From CAVRTM01 sp963724015 (lineage in GTDB: Bacteria > Actinomycetota > Actinomycetes > Actinomycetales > Dermatophilaceae): 64,000 nt of DNA. The translations under genes and the position numbers were made by a program. The stretch covers positions 806,001 through 870,000 of the forward strand of contig CAVRTM010000004.1 in NCBI GenBank assembly GCA_963724015.1, given 5' to 3'. Each line of letters starts with the position of its first letter. Position 1 is the stretch's first letter. The notes below the pieces were generated by a model. That model was given only the letters and a program-made list of their open reading frames with translations. It did no database searches and was not told the DNA's origin. Positions 8,490 through 19,698 of the stretch are shown here, one piece after another.

Positions 8490-9752
8490 ATGACCACCCC
8501 CGTGACATCCCAGGAGCACCTCATCGGGCTGCTGCTCGGTGCCGAGGAGGACTGGCCGACGGCATTCGAGGCGCTGGCCCGCCGGCTCGGCGTCCTGCAC
8601 GACGCCGAGGGCAGGAGCCACTCCCTGCGCACGGAACGGGTCACCATCGAGCCGTTCAACCTGCGGGACGAGGTCCGCCAGGAGCTGGTCATCGACCGGC
8701 TGGCGTACTGGTACTACCACCCGCGCGAGTGGCTGAAGAAGGCCGCGCTGATGGACGACGTCTACCTGCTCAACTCCCCGTTCACGTTCCAGTCGATGGA
8801 GAAGCACTCGGCGTACTGCGCCATGCTCCGGCTCGGGATGAACGTCCCGGAGACCGTGCTCGTGCCGTACAAGAACCCCATCGACAACGCGCGCTGGGCC
8901 TACACCTCGGCCCGCTACAACCGGGAGTTCGACCTCGACGCGGTGGCGGAGTCCCTGGGCTACCCGCTGTTCATGAAGCCGTTCGACGGGGGCGGCTGGC
9001 GCGGTGTCTCGATGATCCGCGACCGCGAGGCGCTGCACCAGGCCTACGACGAGTCCGGCGAGATGCTGATGCACCTGCAGCAGGCCGTCTCGGGCTACGA
9101 CGTGTTCGCCCGCGCGCTCACCATCGGGCCGGAGACGATGGTGATGGACTTCCGGCCGGACCAGCCGATGCACCGCCGGTACGCCGTGTCGCACGGCTTC
9201 CTCTCGCCGCAGGTGGGCGCGGAGGCCGTCACCATCGCCCAGACCGTCAACGCCTTCTTCCGCTGGGAGTTCAACTCCTGCGAGATGCTGGTCCGCGACG
9301 GGGTCGTCTACCCCATCGACTACGCCAATGCCTGTCCCGACGTCGCGGTCACGTCCCTGCACTACTACTTCCCGTGGGCGATCGCGTCCCTGCTGAAGTG
9401 GTCGGCGTTCTGCCTGGTCACCGGTCGGAAGGCGCGCACCCAGGTCGACACCGACCCCTGGTTCGCGGTCGCGGACGACCAGGGACTCGACTACGCGGCG
9501 AAGCTCAAGGAGTACCAGCGGCTCTCGGACGAGCACTTCGAGCTGGAGCGCTACCAGGAGTTCTGCCGCCTCTCCCTGCCGCACGTCGACGAGATGGTGC
9601 TGGACTGGGTGCAGTCCCCGGAGTTCGACCAGATGCTGGCGAGCACCGTGGCCACGACCTACCCCGCGCACGAGCACGAGCAGTTCCTCGCCCACTTCCG
9701 CGGCCTCATCGACCTGTGGGTGGACGACGAGTCCGCCCGGCTGGGGGCCTGA
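8490..9752 (+). CDS. ATP-grasp superfamily enzyme of unknown substrate
   Basis: A 420-residue protein with a strong ribosome binding site (GGAGGA) 5 bp before ATG. Central ATP-grasp features are visible: FMKPFDGGGWRGVSMI (the Lys and Gly-rich loop, about residues 155-172), an acidic YDVFARAL strand, and metal-binding WEFNSCEML / YPIDYANACPD segments. ATP-grasp enzymes activate a carboxylate as acyl phosphate and join it to an amine or thiol. The N-terminal 100 residues carry an unusual aromatic-rich block (AYWYYHPREWLKK). No close named family is recognised. It is flanked by two esterases and a YdeI-like gene, with gaps of 9 and 5 bp, so the four are probably one transcript. Confidence 0.75.
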   Translation: MTTPVTSQEHLIGLLLGAEEDWPTAFEALARRLGVLHDAEGRSHSLRTERVTIEPFNLRDEVRQELVIDRLAYWYYHPREWLKKAALMDDVYLLNSPFTFQSMEKHSAYCAMLRLGMNVPETVLVPYKNPIDNARWAYTSARYNREFDLDAVAESLGYPLFMKPFDGGGWRGVSMIRDREALHQAYDESGEMLMHLQQAVSGYDVFARALTIGPETMVMDFRPDQPMHRRYAVSHGFLSPQVGAEAVTIAQTVNAFFRWEFNSCEMLVRDGVVYPIDYANACPDVAVTSLHYYFPWAIASLLKWSAFCLVTGRKARTQVDTDPWFAVADDQGLDYAAKLKEYQRLSDEHFELERYQEFCRLSLPHVDEMVLDWVQSPEFDQMLASTVATTYPAHEHEQFLAHFRGLIDLWVDDESARLGA

Positions 9753-9757
9753 GGGCC

Positions 9758-10204
9758 ATGAGGTTCCGGACGACGGTGGTGCTGGGCGGGAAGACGGCGA
9801 CGGGTCTGCGGGTACCCGAGGAGGTGGTGGCCGACCTCGGCGCCGGCAAGCGACCGCCCGTGTGCGTGACGGTGGGCTCGCACACCTACCGCAGCACCGT
9901 GGCGGTCATGAGCGGCGCGTTCATGATCCCGCTCAGCGCCGAGAACCGCCAAGCCGCGGGGGTGTCGGCGGGCGACGAGGTCGACGTCGAGCTGGAGCTG
10001 GACACGGCGCCCCGGGAGGTGACGGTGCCCGCCGACCTCGCCGAGGCCCTGGACGCCGACGGGTCGGCACGGCGCAGCTTCGATGCCCTCTCCTACAGCA
10101 ACCAGCGGCGGCTCGTGCTGTCGGTCGAGGCGGCCAAGGCTCCCGAGACCCGCCGGCGCCGGATCGCCAAGGCGGTCAGCGAGGTCCGGCAGCCCGCGGG
10201 CTGA
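9758..10204 (+). CDS. DUF1905/YdeI-type protein
   Basis: A 148-residue protein: an N-terminal beta-rich DUF1905 domain (MRFRTTVVLGGKTATGLRVPEEVVADLG... VTVGSHTYRSTVAVMSGAFMIPL) followed by a helical YdeI/OmpD-associated segment (FDALSYSNQRRLVLSVEAAK... RRRRIAKAV). Function of this common bacterial family is poorly defined. Starts 5 bp after the ATP-grasp gene and ends before a strong bidirectional terminator. Confidence 0.8.
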   Translation: MRFRTTVVLGGKTATGLRVPEEVVADLGAGKRPPVCVTVGSHTYRSTVAVMSGAFMIPLSAENRQAAGVSAGDEVDVELELDTAPREVTVPADLAEALDADGSARRSFDALSYSNQRRLVLSVEAAKAPETRRRRIAKAVSEVRQPAG

Positions 10205-10229
10205 CCCGTCCGCGACCGGACCGGTCGCC

Positions 10230-10264
10230 CCGGGGTCGGCCCCGGAGGGCGGGGCCGACCCCGG
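10230..10264. terminator. bidirectional hairpin terminator
   Basis: A perfect 14-bp stem (CCGGGGTCGGCCCC and its complement) with a 7-nt loop lies between two convergent genes ending at 10204 and 10271. There is no T-run, as is common in GC-rich actinobacteria. Confidence 0.7.
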
Positions 10265-10270
10265 AGCGGG

Positions 10271-11917
<1,647 letters not shown>

Positions 11918-11919
11918 GC

Positions 11920-14419
11920 TCACTCCTTCTCGGTCGTGCGCTGCGGCGCGGCACCGGCGTCGCCGGTCCCGCTGGTGGACCGCGTGGACGGCGTGGGCGG
12001 CGTGGACGCGTCGGCCTCGGAACCGGCCGCGGGGACCACGCCCTCGGTCATGGCGTGTCCCTCGGATGCCGACGTGCCACCGGAGGAGGACCCAGCCACG
12101 GTCGGGCCCTCGGACAGCGACGTGCCGCCGGCCATGGCCGTGCTGCCGGTCCGCCCGGAGGTGCCGACGGCGCGCGCGGCGCCGCTGGCCCCGGTGCTCG
12201 CGGGGACGACGCGCTCGGCCGGCTCCAGCCAGACCGCGCCCAGGGCCGGCAGGGTCACCAGGGCCGAGCAGGGCTGCCCGTGCCAGGGCACCTCCTCGGC
12301 CACCACGGACCCGAGGTTGCCGATGCCCGAGCCGCCGTAGCTCTCGGCGTCGGTGTTGAGGATCTCGTTCCACCGGCCGGCGTGCGGCAGGCCGACGCGG
12401 TACTGGTGGTGCTGGGCTCCGCTGAAGTTGGTGATGCTGGCGACCACCGGCACTGCGCCGTCCTGGTCCGGCTCGCCGAAGCGCAGGAAGGAGAACGTGT
12501 TTCCCGCCGCGTCGTTGGCGTCGATCCACTCGAAGCCGCGGGGTTCGTGGTCGAGGCTACCACAGCGCCGGGCGGGAGGAGTAGGCGCGGTTGAGGTCCT
12601 TGACCATCGCGTGCACGCCGTAGTGCGCCGGCTGGTCCAGCAGCCACCAGTCCAGGCTGCGGCCGTCGGCCCACTCGCCCTCCTGGCCGAACTCCGAGCC
12701 CATGAAGATCAGCTGCTTGCCGGGGTGGGACCACATGAACGCGAAGAAGGCGCGCAGGTTGGCCAGCTGCTGCCAGCGGTCACCGGGCATCTTGCGCAGC
12801 AGCGACCCCTTGCCGTGGACCACCTCGTCGTGGCTGATCGGCAGGACGAAGTTCTCGCTCCAGGCGTACATCAGCGAGAACGTCACCTGGTGGTGGTGGT
12901 ACTGGCGGTGGACCGGCGCGTTGGCCAGGTAGGCCAGCGAGTCGTGCATCCAGCCCATGTTCCACTTCAGCCCGAAGCCCAGACCGCCCAGGTGCGTCGC
13001 CCGGGTCACGCCCGGCCAGGACGTGGACTCCTCGGCGATCATCACCGCGCCGGGCACCCTGCGGTAGACCGTCGCGTTGGTCTCCTGCAGCAGCTGGACC
13101 GCCTCGAGGTGCTCGCGGCCGCCGTACTGGTTGGGCACCCACTCGCCGTCCTTGCGCGAGTAGTCCAGGTAGAGCATCGAGGCCACGGCGTCGACGCGCA
13201 GGCCGTCGATGTGGAACTCCTCCAGCCAGTAGAGCGCGTTGGCCACCAGGAAGTTGCGCACCTGCGGGCGGCCGAAGTCGAAGACGTGCGTGCCCCAGTC
13301 GGGCTGGTCACCGCGGCGCGGGTCCGGGTGCTCGTACAGCGGCTGCCCGTCGAAGCGGGCCAGGGCGAAGGCGTCCTTGGGGAAGTGCGCGGGCACCCAG
13401 TCGAGGAGCACGCCGATCCCGTTGCGGTGCAACGTGTCGACGAGGTAGCGGAAGTCGTCGGGCGAGCCGAAGCGGGAGGTCGGCGCGTAGTAGCCCGTGA
13501 CCTGGTAGCCCCACGAGGGCCCGTAGGGGTGCTCCATGACGGGCAGCAGCTCGACGTGGGTGAAGCCGAGGTCCTTGACGTAGTTGACCAGGTGCTCGGC
13601 GAGGTCGCGGTAGCTCTCGCCCTGACGCCACGACCCGAGGTGCACCTCGTAGACGCTCATCGCCCCGGTGTGCGGGTTGGTGGCCGCGCGGTGCTGCATC
13701 CAGTCGCCGTCGTCCCACCGGTACGCCGAAGCGGTCACGACCGACGCGGTGGCCGGGGGCTTCTCGGTGGCGCGGGCCAGCGGGTCGGCCTTGGTCCGGC
13801 GCTGGCCGTCGGAGCCCAGGATCTCGAACTTGTAGCGCGTCCCCGGGCCGACGTCCGGGACGAACAGCTCCCAGACGCCGGTGGAGCCGAGCGCGCGCAT
13901 CGGGTGGGCGACGCCGTCCCACTGGTTGAAGTCCCCGACCAGCCGGATGGCCCGGGCGTTGGGCGCCCAGACGGCGAACGAGGTGCCGTGCACCGGCCCC
14001 ATGGCGCCGGGGTAGTCGCGGACGTGGGCGCCCAGGACGTTCCACAGCTGCTCGTGCCGGCCCTCGCCGATGAGGTGCAGGTCGACCTCGCCCAGCGTGG
14101 GCAGGAAGCGGTAGGGGTCGTCCTGGCGGTGCTCGACGCCGTCGGAGTAGGCCACCAGCAGGCGGTAGTCGGAGACGTCCGGCGTCGGCAGCGTGGCGAC
14201 CCACACGCCTTCGTGCTCGTGGGTGAAGTCCACGGTGGACCCGTCCGGCAGCTCGGCACGGACGCTGCGGGCCAGCGGCTTGAGGACGCGGACCGTGACG
14301 CCACCGTCGTGCGGGTGCGGCCCCAGCAGCTCGTGCGGGTTGTGGTGCACGCCGTGCAGGAGGCGGTCGAGCTCGGTGCGGGCGATCGGCGCGGGGGTGG
14401 GGTGCGCAGTCGGGGTCAT
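11920..14419 (-). CDS. glgB: 1,4-alpha-glucan branching enzyme, GH13 (one frameshift)
   Basis: About 832 residues after removing one extra base near 12560 (just after YSSRPALW). N-terminal carbohydrate-binding modules (LDRLLHGVHHNPHELLGPH...; TSFAVWAPNARAIRLVGDFN) precede a GH13 barrel with HVELLPVMEHPY, nucleophile DGLRVDAVASM (about residue 410), acid/base IAEESTSWP (about 459) and ISHDEVVHGKGS. It creates alpha-1,6 branches in the GlgE-made glucan. An unusual feature is a roughly 90-residue Ser/Thr/Gly/Ala-rich C-terminal tail (for example SSGGTSASEG) after the expected end of the enzyme. Its ATG overlaps the mak stop (ATGA) and its stop is 2 bp from pgm. Confidence 0.93.
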
Positions 14420-15840
14420 CGGGTGCTCCTTGCGCTGTCGGTGAGTCGGGCGATGGCGGCCACCGGGATGGACAGCCAGCTGGGACGGTTGCGGGCCTCG
14501 TAGACCACCTCGTAGAGGGCCTTGTCCAGCTCGAGGGCGGCCAGCAGGGCGTGGTCCTCGCGCGGGTCGCGGCCCGACCGCTCGGCGTAGCCGTCGAGGA
14601 ACGCCGTCGCGGGCCGCCTCGCGCCCACGCGGTGGCCGAGGAGCCGGGGTGCGACTGCTCCCAGGACCCCGCCGCGTAGTCGAAGGACCGGAGCATGCCG
14701 GCGACGTCACGCAGGGTGAGGTCCGGGACGCTCCGCTCGGCGAGGGGGCGCAGAGGCTCGCCCTCGAAGTCGAGCAGGACCCAGCCACGGCCGGGGACGT
14801 CCAGCACCTGGCCGAGGTGGTAGTCGCCGTGGATGCGTTGCAGGGCAGGCCAGGGGGCGGTCGCGGCCGCGAGGAAGATCTCGCGCGCGGCCTTGTCGTA
14901 GCTGGCCAGCGCGGGGACCTCGTTGTTGGCGTTGGCGTGGCGGGACTGCATGCTGGCCAGGAGGTCGGCCCGGTCGTTCTCGCTCGCCTGGACGGTGGGC
15001 ATGACCTCGGCGAGCGTGGCGTGCACCTCTGCCGTGGCCGACCCGAGGGCGCGGGCGCGCTCGCTGAAGTCCTCATCGCGCGCCACCGCGTCCGCGGCGA
15101 CGCGCCAGGCGTCCTCGACGCCGGGCAGGAACTCCTGGGCGAACGCGAGGTGCCCTGACGGCTGTGCCGCCGGGGCGGCGCTCGTCGGGCCACTCACCGG
15201 AGACGTGGCCGAACGGCCTCGGCACCAGCGTCGAGCCGCCGAGGGCCAGGGCCGACTGCACGACGACGTCGGGGTTGTCACCATGGTGCAGGACGCGGAA
15301 CACCTTGCAGATCAACGGTTGTGGCACGCCGTCGTCGGTCGAGGTGTCGTAGATGATCGAGGTGTTGGACTGCTCGCCGCGCAGCACGCGGGACGCGACG
15401 ACCCGGAGGGCGGGGCTCCCGGGCTGCCGGTGCCCGCGAGCCCGCGTGGCGCCGTCGGGGTCCGCGGAGCCCACCGACGTCTCGGCCAGCATGCTCTGCA
15501 GGAGGACCTCGGCGAAGACGGGGTCGCGCGGACCGTCGTAGACGTAGCGGGTGCCGCTGGTCGCGTCCTCGAGGGTGCCGACCAGGGCGTCGTCGCCACC
15601 GGGTAGCCGGGTGTCGCGGTAGCTGAGCGGCACCTGGTAGACCGTCGGCTCGGCCGCGGACTCGTCCAGCACCAGGAGGGTCTCGAGCGTCGCGCGCCGG
15701 TCCGGGTCCTCGTGGCGCAGGACACCGACGAGGCGCAGCGTCGGGACCCGGCCGCGGCCGACGAACCAGCGCTGCTGCTCCACCCACGCCGGCAGGAACG
15801 ACCCGACCGACGCCGACAGCGGCGTACCGGCCTCAGTCAT
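14416..15840 (-). CDS. mak: maltokinase (two frameshifts)
   Basis: About 474 residues. Two compensating single-base errors, one extra base near 15175 and one missing near 14640, interrupt an otherwise clear aminoglycoside-phosphotransferase-like kinase. N-terminal cap: FLPAWVEQQRWFVGRGR. Catalytic loop: RIHGDYHLGQVL (about residue 333). Metal-binding DFEGEP (about 356). C-terminus: LYEVVYEARNRPSWLSIP. It phosphorylates maltose with ATP to maltose-1-phosphate, the substrate of GlgE. The start overlaps the treS stop by 8 bp and the stop overlaps the glgB ATG, so it is translationally coupled at both ends. Confidence 0.92.
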
Positions 15841-17545
15841 GGCTGGCGCCGGGGATCAGCCGCAGCCAGAAGAAGTCCCGCGAGCCCGTCGTGATGGTCA
15901 GCGTCGCCTCGTCGGTGACCGAGGGGAAGCCGCTGCCGCCGAAGAGGTCGACCACGGCCGCACCCTTGAGCTGGTCGGGCAGCCGGATGACGCTGGCCTG
16001 CGGGCGGCTCGACATGTTGTTGACGCAGAGCACCGTCTCGGGCTCGACGTCGTCGAACTCACCGCCGTCGACCGTGCGCAGGAACGCCAGGATGGTGTCG
16101 TTCTCGGCCGGGCACACCTCGAACGAGCCGAGCCCGAACACCGGGTGACGCGAGCGGATCTGGAGCATGCCGCGCAGCCAGTGCAGCAGCGAGGAGCTCG
16201 AGGCGATCTGGGCCTCGACGTTGATGTTGTTGTAGTGGTAGACGAGGCTGGAGATCACCGGCAGGTAGAGCTTGCCCGGGTCGACGCTGGAGAAGCCGGA
16301 GTTGCGGTCCGGCGTCCACTGCATCGGGGTCCGCACCGCGTCGCGGTCGCTGAGCCAGATGTTGTCGCCCATGCCGATCTCGTCCCCGTAGTAGAGACAG
16401 GGCGATCCGGGCAGGGACAGCAGCAGCGCGTGGATCAGCTCGATCTCGGCGCGCGAGTTGTCCAGCAGCGGCGCCAGCCGGCGGCGGATGCCGACGTTGG
16501 CGCGCATCCGCGGGTCGGGGGCGTACCACCCGTACATCGCGCTGCGCTCCTCCGGCGAGACCATCTCGAGGGTGAGCTCGTCGTGGTTGCGCAGAAACGT
16601 GCCCCACTGCGTGCCCTGCGGGATCGGCGGGGTGTCGGCCAGCACGTCGATGATCGGCGCGGCCTTCTCCTCGCGCAGCGAGTAGTAGAGCCGCGGCATG
16701 ACGGGGAAGTGGAAGCACATCTGGCACTCCGGGGCCTCCTCGGTCCCGAAGTAGTCCACGACCTCCGAGGGCAGCTGGTTGGCCTCGGCCAGCAGCACGC
16801 GCCCGGGGTACTCCTCGTCGACCATCGCGCGCAGCTTGGCGAGGAACTCGTGCGTCCGGGGCAGGTTCTCGCAGTTCGTGCCCTCCTCCTCGAAGAGGTA
16901 GGGCACGGCGTCGAGCCGGAAGCCGTCGATCCCGAGGTCCATCCAGAAGCGGACGATGTCGAACATCGCCTCCTGCACGTCGGGGTTCTCGAAGTTGAGG
17001 TCAGGCTGGTGGGAGAAGAACCGGTGCCAGAAGAACTGGCGCCGGATCGGGTCGAACGTCCAGTTGGAGACCTCGGAGTCGACGAAGATGATGCGTGCGT
17101 CGGCGTACTTCTCGTCGTTGTCGGACCACACGTAGAAGTCGCCGTACGGGCCCTCGGGGTCGGCGCGCGAGGCCTGGAACCACGGGTGCTGGTCGGAGGT
17201 GTGGTTCATGACCAGGTCGGTCACGATGCGGATGCCGCGGGCGTGGGCCTGCGAGACCAGCTCGGTGAACTCCGGCAGCGTCCCGAACTCGGGCAGCACC
17301 GCGGTGTAGTCGGAGATGTCGTAGCCGCCGTCGCGCAGCGGCGAGGCGTAGAACGGAGGCAGCCACAGGCAGTCGATGCCGAGCCACTGCAGGTAGTCCA
17401 GCCGCTGCACCAGGCCGGTGAAGTCGCCGGCGCCCGAGCCCTTGGAGTCGGCGAACGCCCGGACCAGCACCTCGTAGAACACCGCCGTGCGGAACCAGTG
17501 CGGGTCGTGCTTCAGGCCTGGTTGAGACAGGTTGAGCCCCTGCAT
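15833..17545 (-). CDS. treS: trehalose synthase / maltose glucosylmutase
   Basis: A 570-residue GH13 enzyme, full length and intact. It interconverts trehalose and maltose. Motifs: DFTGLVQRLDYLQWLGID, TDLVMNHTSDQHPWF, nucleophile Asp212 (GIDGFRLDAV), acid/base Glu254 (LLAEANQLP), Asp322 (RNHDELTLEM). I chose the ATG at 17545 (MQGLNL) because AGGAGG precedes it by a good distance and it forms a TGATG junction with the glgE stop; the longer upstream extension is glgE in another frame. In the GlgE pathway it supplies maltose to the neighbouring maltokinase. Confidence 0.95.
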   Translation of the reverse strand: MQGLNLSQPGLKHDPHWFRTAVFYEVLVRAFADSKGSGAGDFTGLVQRLDYLQWLGIDCLWLPPFYASPLRDGGYDISDYTAVLPEFGTLPEFTELVSQAHARGIRIVTDLVMNHTSDQHPWFQASRADPEGPYGDFYVWSDNDEKYADARIIFVDSEVSNWTFDPIRRQFFWHRFFSHQPDLNFENPDVQEAMFDIVRFWMDLGIDGFRLDAVPYLFEEEGTNCENLPRTHEFLAKLRAMVDEEYPGRVLLAEANQLPSEVVDYFGTEEAPECQMCFHFPVMPRLYYSLREEKAAPIIDVLADTPPIPQGTQWGTFLRNHDELTLEMVSPEERSAMYGWYAPDPRMRANVGIRRRLAPLLDNSRAEIELIHALLLSLPGSPCLYYGDEIGMGDNIWLSDRDAVRTPMQWTPDRNSGFSSVDPGKLYLPVISSLVYHYNNINVEAQIASSSSLLHWLRGMLQIRSRHPVFGLGSFEVCPAENDTILAFLRTVDGGEFDDVEPETVLCVNNMSSRPQASVIRLPDQLKGAAVVDLFGGSGFPSVTDEATLTITTGSRDFFWLRLIPGASHD

Positions 17546-19567
17546 CAGAACCTCCTCATCTGGATCACGTGCACGGGTTCGGCGTCGGGGCCGAGCCGCA
17601 CGAACGCGTGCTCGCCCCACTGCCAGGACTGGCCGGTGATCAGGTCGTGGGCCACGAACGTGTCCTGGTAGCCCAGCCCGAGGGCCGGCATGTCGAGGTG
17701 TACCCACGTCTCACGCGTGGCATGCGGGTCGAGGTTGGCCACGACGATGATGACGTCGTCACGCCCGTCGACGCGCCGGCGCTTGGAGAACGCCATGACG
17801 TTCTCGTCCTCGACGTGGTGGAAGGCGATGTTGCGCAGCCAGTGCAGCGCGGGGTGCGCGGCGCGGATCTGGTTGATCTGCGTGAGGTACGGCGCGAGCG
17901 ACTGCCCCTCCTTGGGGCCGCCGGGCTCGTAGTCGGCCCAGTGCCGGTCCTTGTACTCGTACTTCTCGTTGTCGATCTGCTCCTCGACACCGGGCCGGGC
18001 GACGTGCTCGACCAGCTCGTAGCCGGCGTAGATGCCGTAGGTCGGCACCAGCGTCGCGGCCAGCGCGGCGCGCAGCTTCCAGGCGGTCGGGCCGCCGTAC
18101 TGCATGTAGGGCGTGAGGATGTCGTGGGTCGTGGGCCAGAACGAGGGGCGCATGTACGCCGCGGACTCACCGGCGAGCTCCTTGACGTACTCCTCGATCT
18201 CCCACTTCTGGTTGCGCCAGGCGTAGTAGGTGTAGGACTGCTGGAAGCCGACCTTGGCCAGGGTGTGCATCATCGCCGGGCGGGTGAACGCCTCCGCGAG
18301 CCAGATCACCTCGGGGTGGGCGGCGGCGACGTCGGCGATCAGCCACTGCCAGAACTCCACCGGCTTGGTGTGCGGGTTGTCGACACGGAAGATCTTGACG
18401 CCGTGGTCGATCCACACCTGGATGACCCGTCGCACCTCGGCATAGGCGCCGCGGGGGTCGTTGTCGAAGTTGAGCGGGTAGATGTCCTGGTACTTCTTCG
18501 GCGGGTTCTCGGCGTAGGCGATCGAGCCGTCGGCGCGGGTCGTGAACAGCTCGGGGTGGGTCGTCGCCCAGGGGTGGTCGGGGGCGGCCTGCAGGGCGAT
18601 GTCGAGCGCCACCTCCAGGCCGAGCCGCTCCGCCTCGGCGACGAACCGGTCGAACGCGTCGAAGTCGCCGAGGTCGGGGTGGATGGCGTCGTGGCCGCCC
18701 TCGACCGAGCCGATGGCGTAGGGGGAGCCGGGGTCGTGCTCGCCGGCGTCCAGGGTGTTGTTGGGACCCTTGCGGTTGACCCGGCCGATCGGGTGGACCG
18801 GCGTGAGGTAGACGACGTCGAAGCCCATGTCGGCGATGGCCGGCAGCCGGCGCTGCGCGGTGTCGAACGTCCCGCTCCTCCAGAGCCCCGTCGTCGGGGT
18901 CGCGGGTGGCGCCCTCGGAGCGCGGGAAGATCTCGTACCACGCGCCGTACAGCGCACGCTCGCGCTCGACCAGCCACGCGTGGCTGCGGCTGGAGGTGAC
19001 GTCATCGCGCAGCGGCCGGGCCAGCATCTCGGCGCGGACCTCGGGGGAGGTGCCGGCCCGCAGCCGCGCCTCGGCCGGGCGGTCGGTGTCGCGCAGGGCG
19101 GTCACGGCGTCGGTCAGGGGGGCGGCCTGCTCGGGGGTCCGCGCAACCTCCTTGAGCGCGCGCTCCAGGACCCGGGCGCCCTCCTCGAGCATCAGCTCGG
19201 TGTCGACGTCGGCCTCGACCTTGATCGTGGCGTCGTGGTCCCAGGTGGCGTAGGGGTCGGACCACCCCTCGACGCGGTAGGACCACAGGCCGGTGCGGCC
19301 GGCGCTGACGGTGGCGGACCAGTGGTCCAGGCCGGCGCTCAGCAAGGTCATCGGGACCTCGGTCTCCGCGCCGGTCGGGTCGGTGAGGACGACGGTCGCG
19401 TTGACCGCGTCGTGGCCCTCACGGAACACCGTCGCGGTGACGTCGAACTCCTCGTGGACGACGGACTTGGCCGGGAAGGCGCCGCCGTCGATGTCGGGTG
19501 CCACGTTCAGCACGGGGATGCGTCCCAGAGGGCGCTGGGCAGCAGGGGGCAGGGGGCTCGCTGTCAC
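17545..19567 (-). CDS. glgE: alpha-1,4-glucan:maltose-1-phosphate maltosyltransferase (one frameshift)
   Basis: About 673 residues once one extra base near 18877 is removed. N-terminal beta domain (RIPVLNVAPDIDGG, KSVVHEEFDVTATVFREGHD), dimerising helical insert, then a GH13_3 barrel: DVVYLTPVHPIGRVNRKG, nucleophile region KIFRVDNPHTKP (about residue 395), acid/base IWLAEAFTRP (about 424). It transfers maltosyl units from maltose-1-phosphate to linear glucan and is a validated drug target in mycobacteria. Start GTG 19567 gives VTASPLPP, in line with the family length. It is first in the operon and diverges from glgP across a 131-bp regulatory gap. Confidence 0.93.
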
Positions 19568-19627
19568 GCGGACGACGCTACCGGGTCCGGGGGCGCTCGC
19601 ATCCCCGGGCCACCCGGCCAGTCCAAC

Positions 19628-19653
19628 CTGCAAGACCGTGAAAACTCTGCAAG
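19628..19653. promoter_or_regulatory. paired CTGCAAG (CTTGCAG) boxes, candidate maltose/starch operator
   Basis: CTGCAAG occurs at 19628-19634 and again at 19647-19653, 19 bp apart and in the same orientation. The reverse complement, CTTGCAG, is the direct repeat known from Streptomyces amylase and malE promoters, recognised by the LacI-family regulator MalR/Reg1. The pair lies between divergent glgE and glgP, so it could control both directions. No MalR gene is in the window. Confidence 0.5.
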
Positions 19654-19684
19654 AACCTGACAATCACGCGGGCCGTCAGTCCCC

Positions 19685-19690
19685 TATGCT
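19685..19690 (+). promoter_or_regulatory. putative -10 box (TATGCT) of glgP
   Basis: TATGCT ends 8 nt before the glgP GTG start, placing transcription initiation at or next to the start codon. It lies downstream of the two CTGCAAG boxes. Confidence 0.35.
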
Positions 19691-19698
19691 TCGGTCCC

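Noticed and set aside
12353..14503. 716-codon plus-strand open frame opposite glgB and mak
   Set aside because: Translation is Val/Gly/His/Arg-rich without motifs and mirrors the codon structure of the real minus-strand genes. Long antisense frames are expected in very GC-rich DNA.
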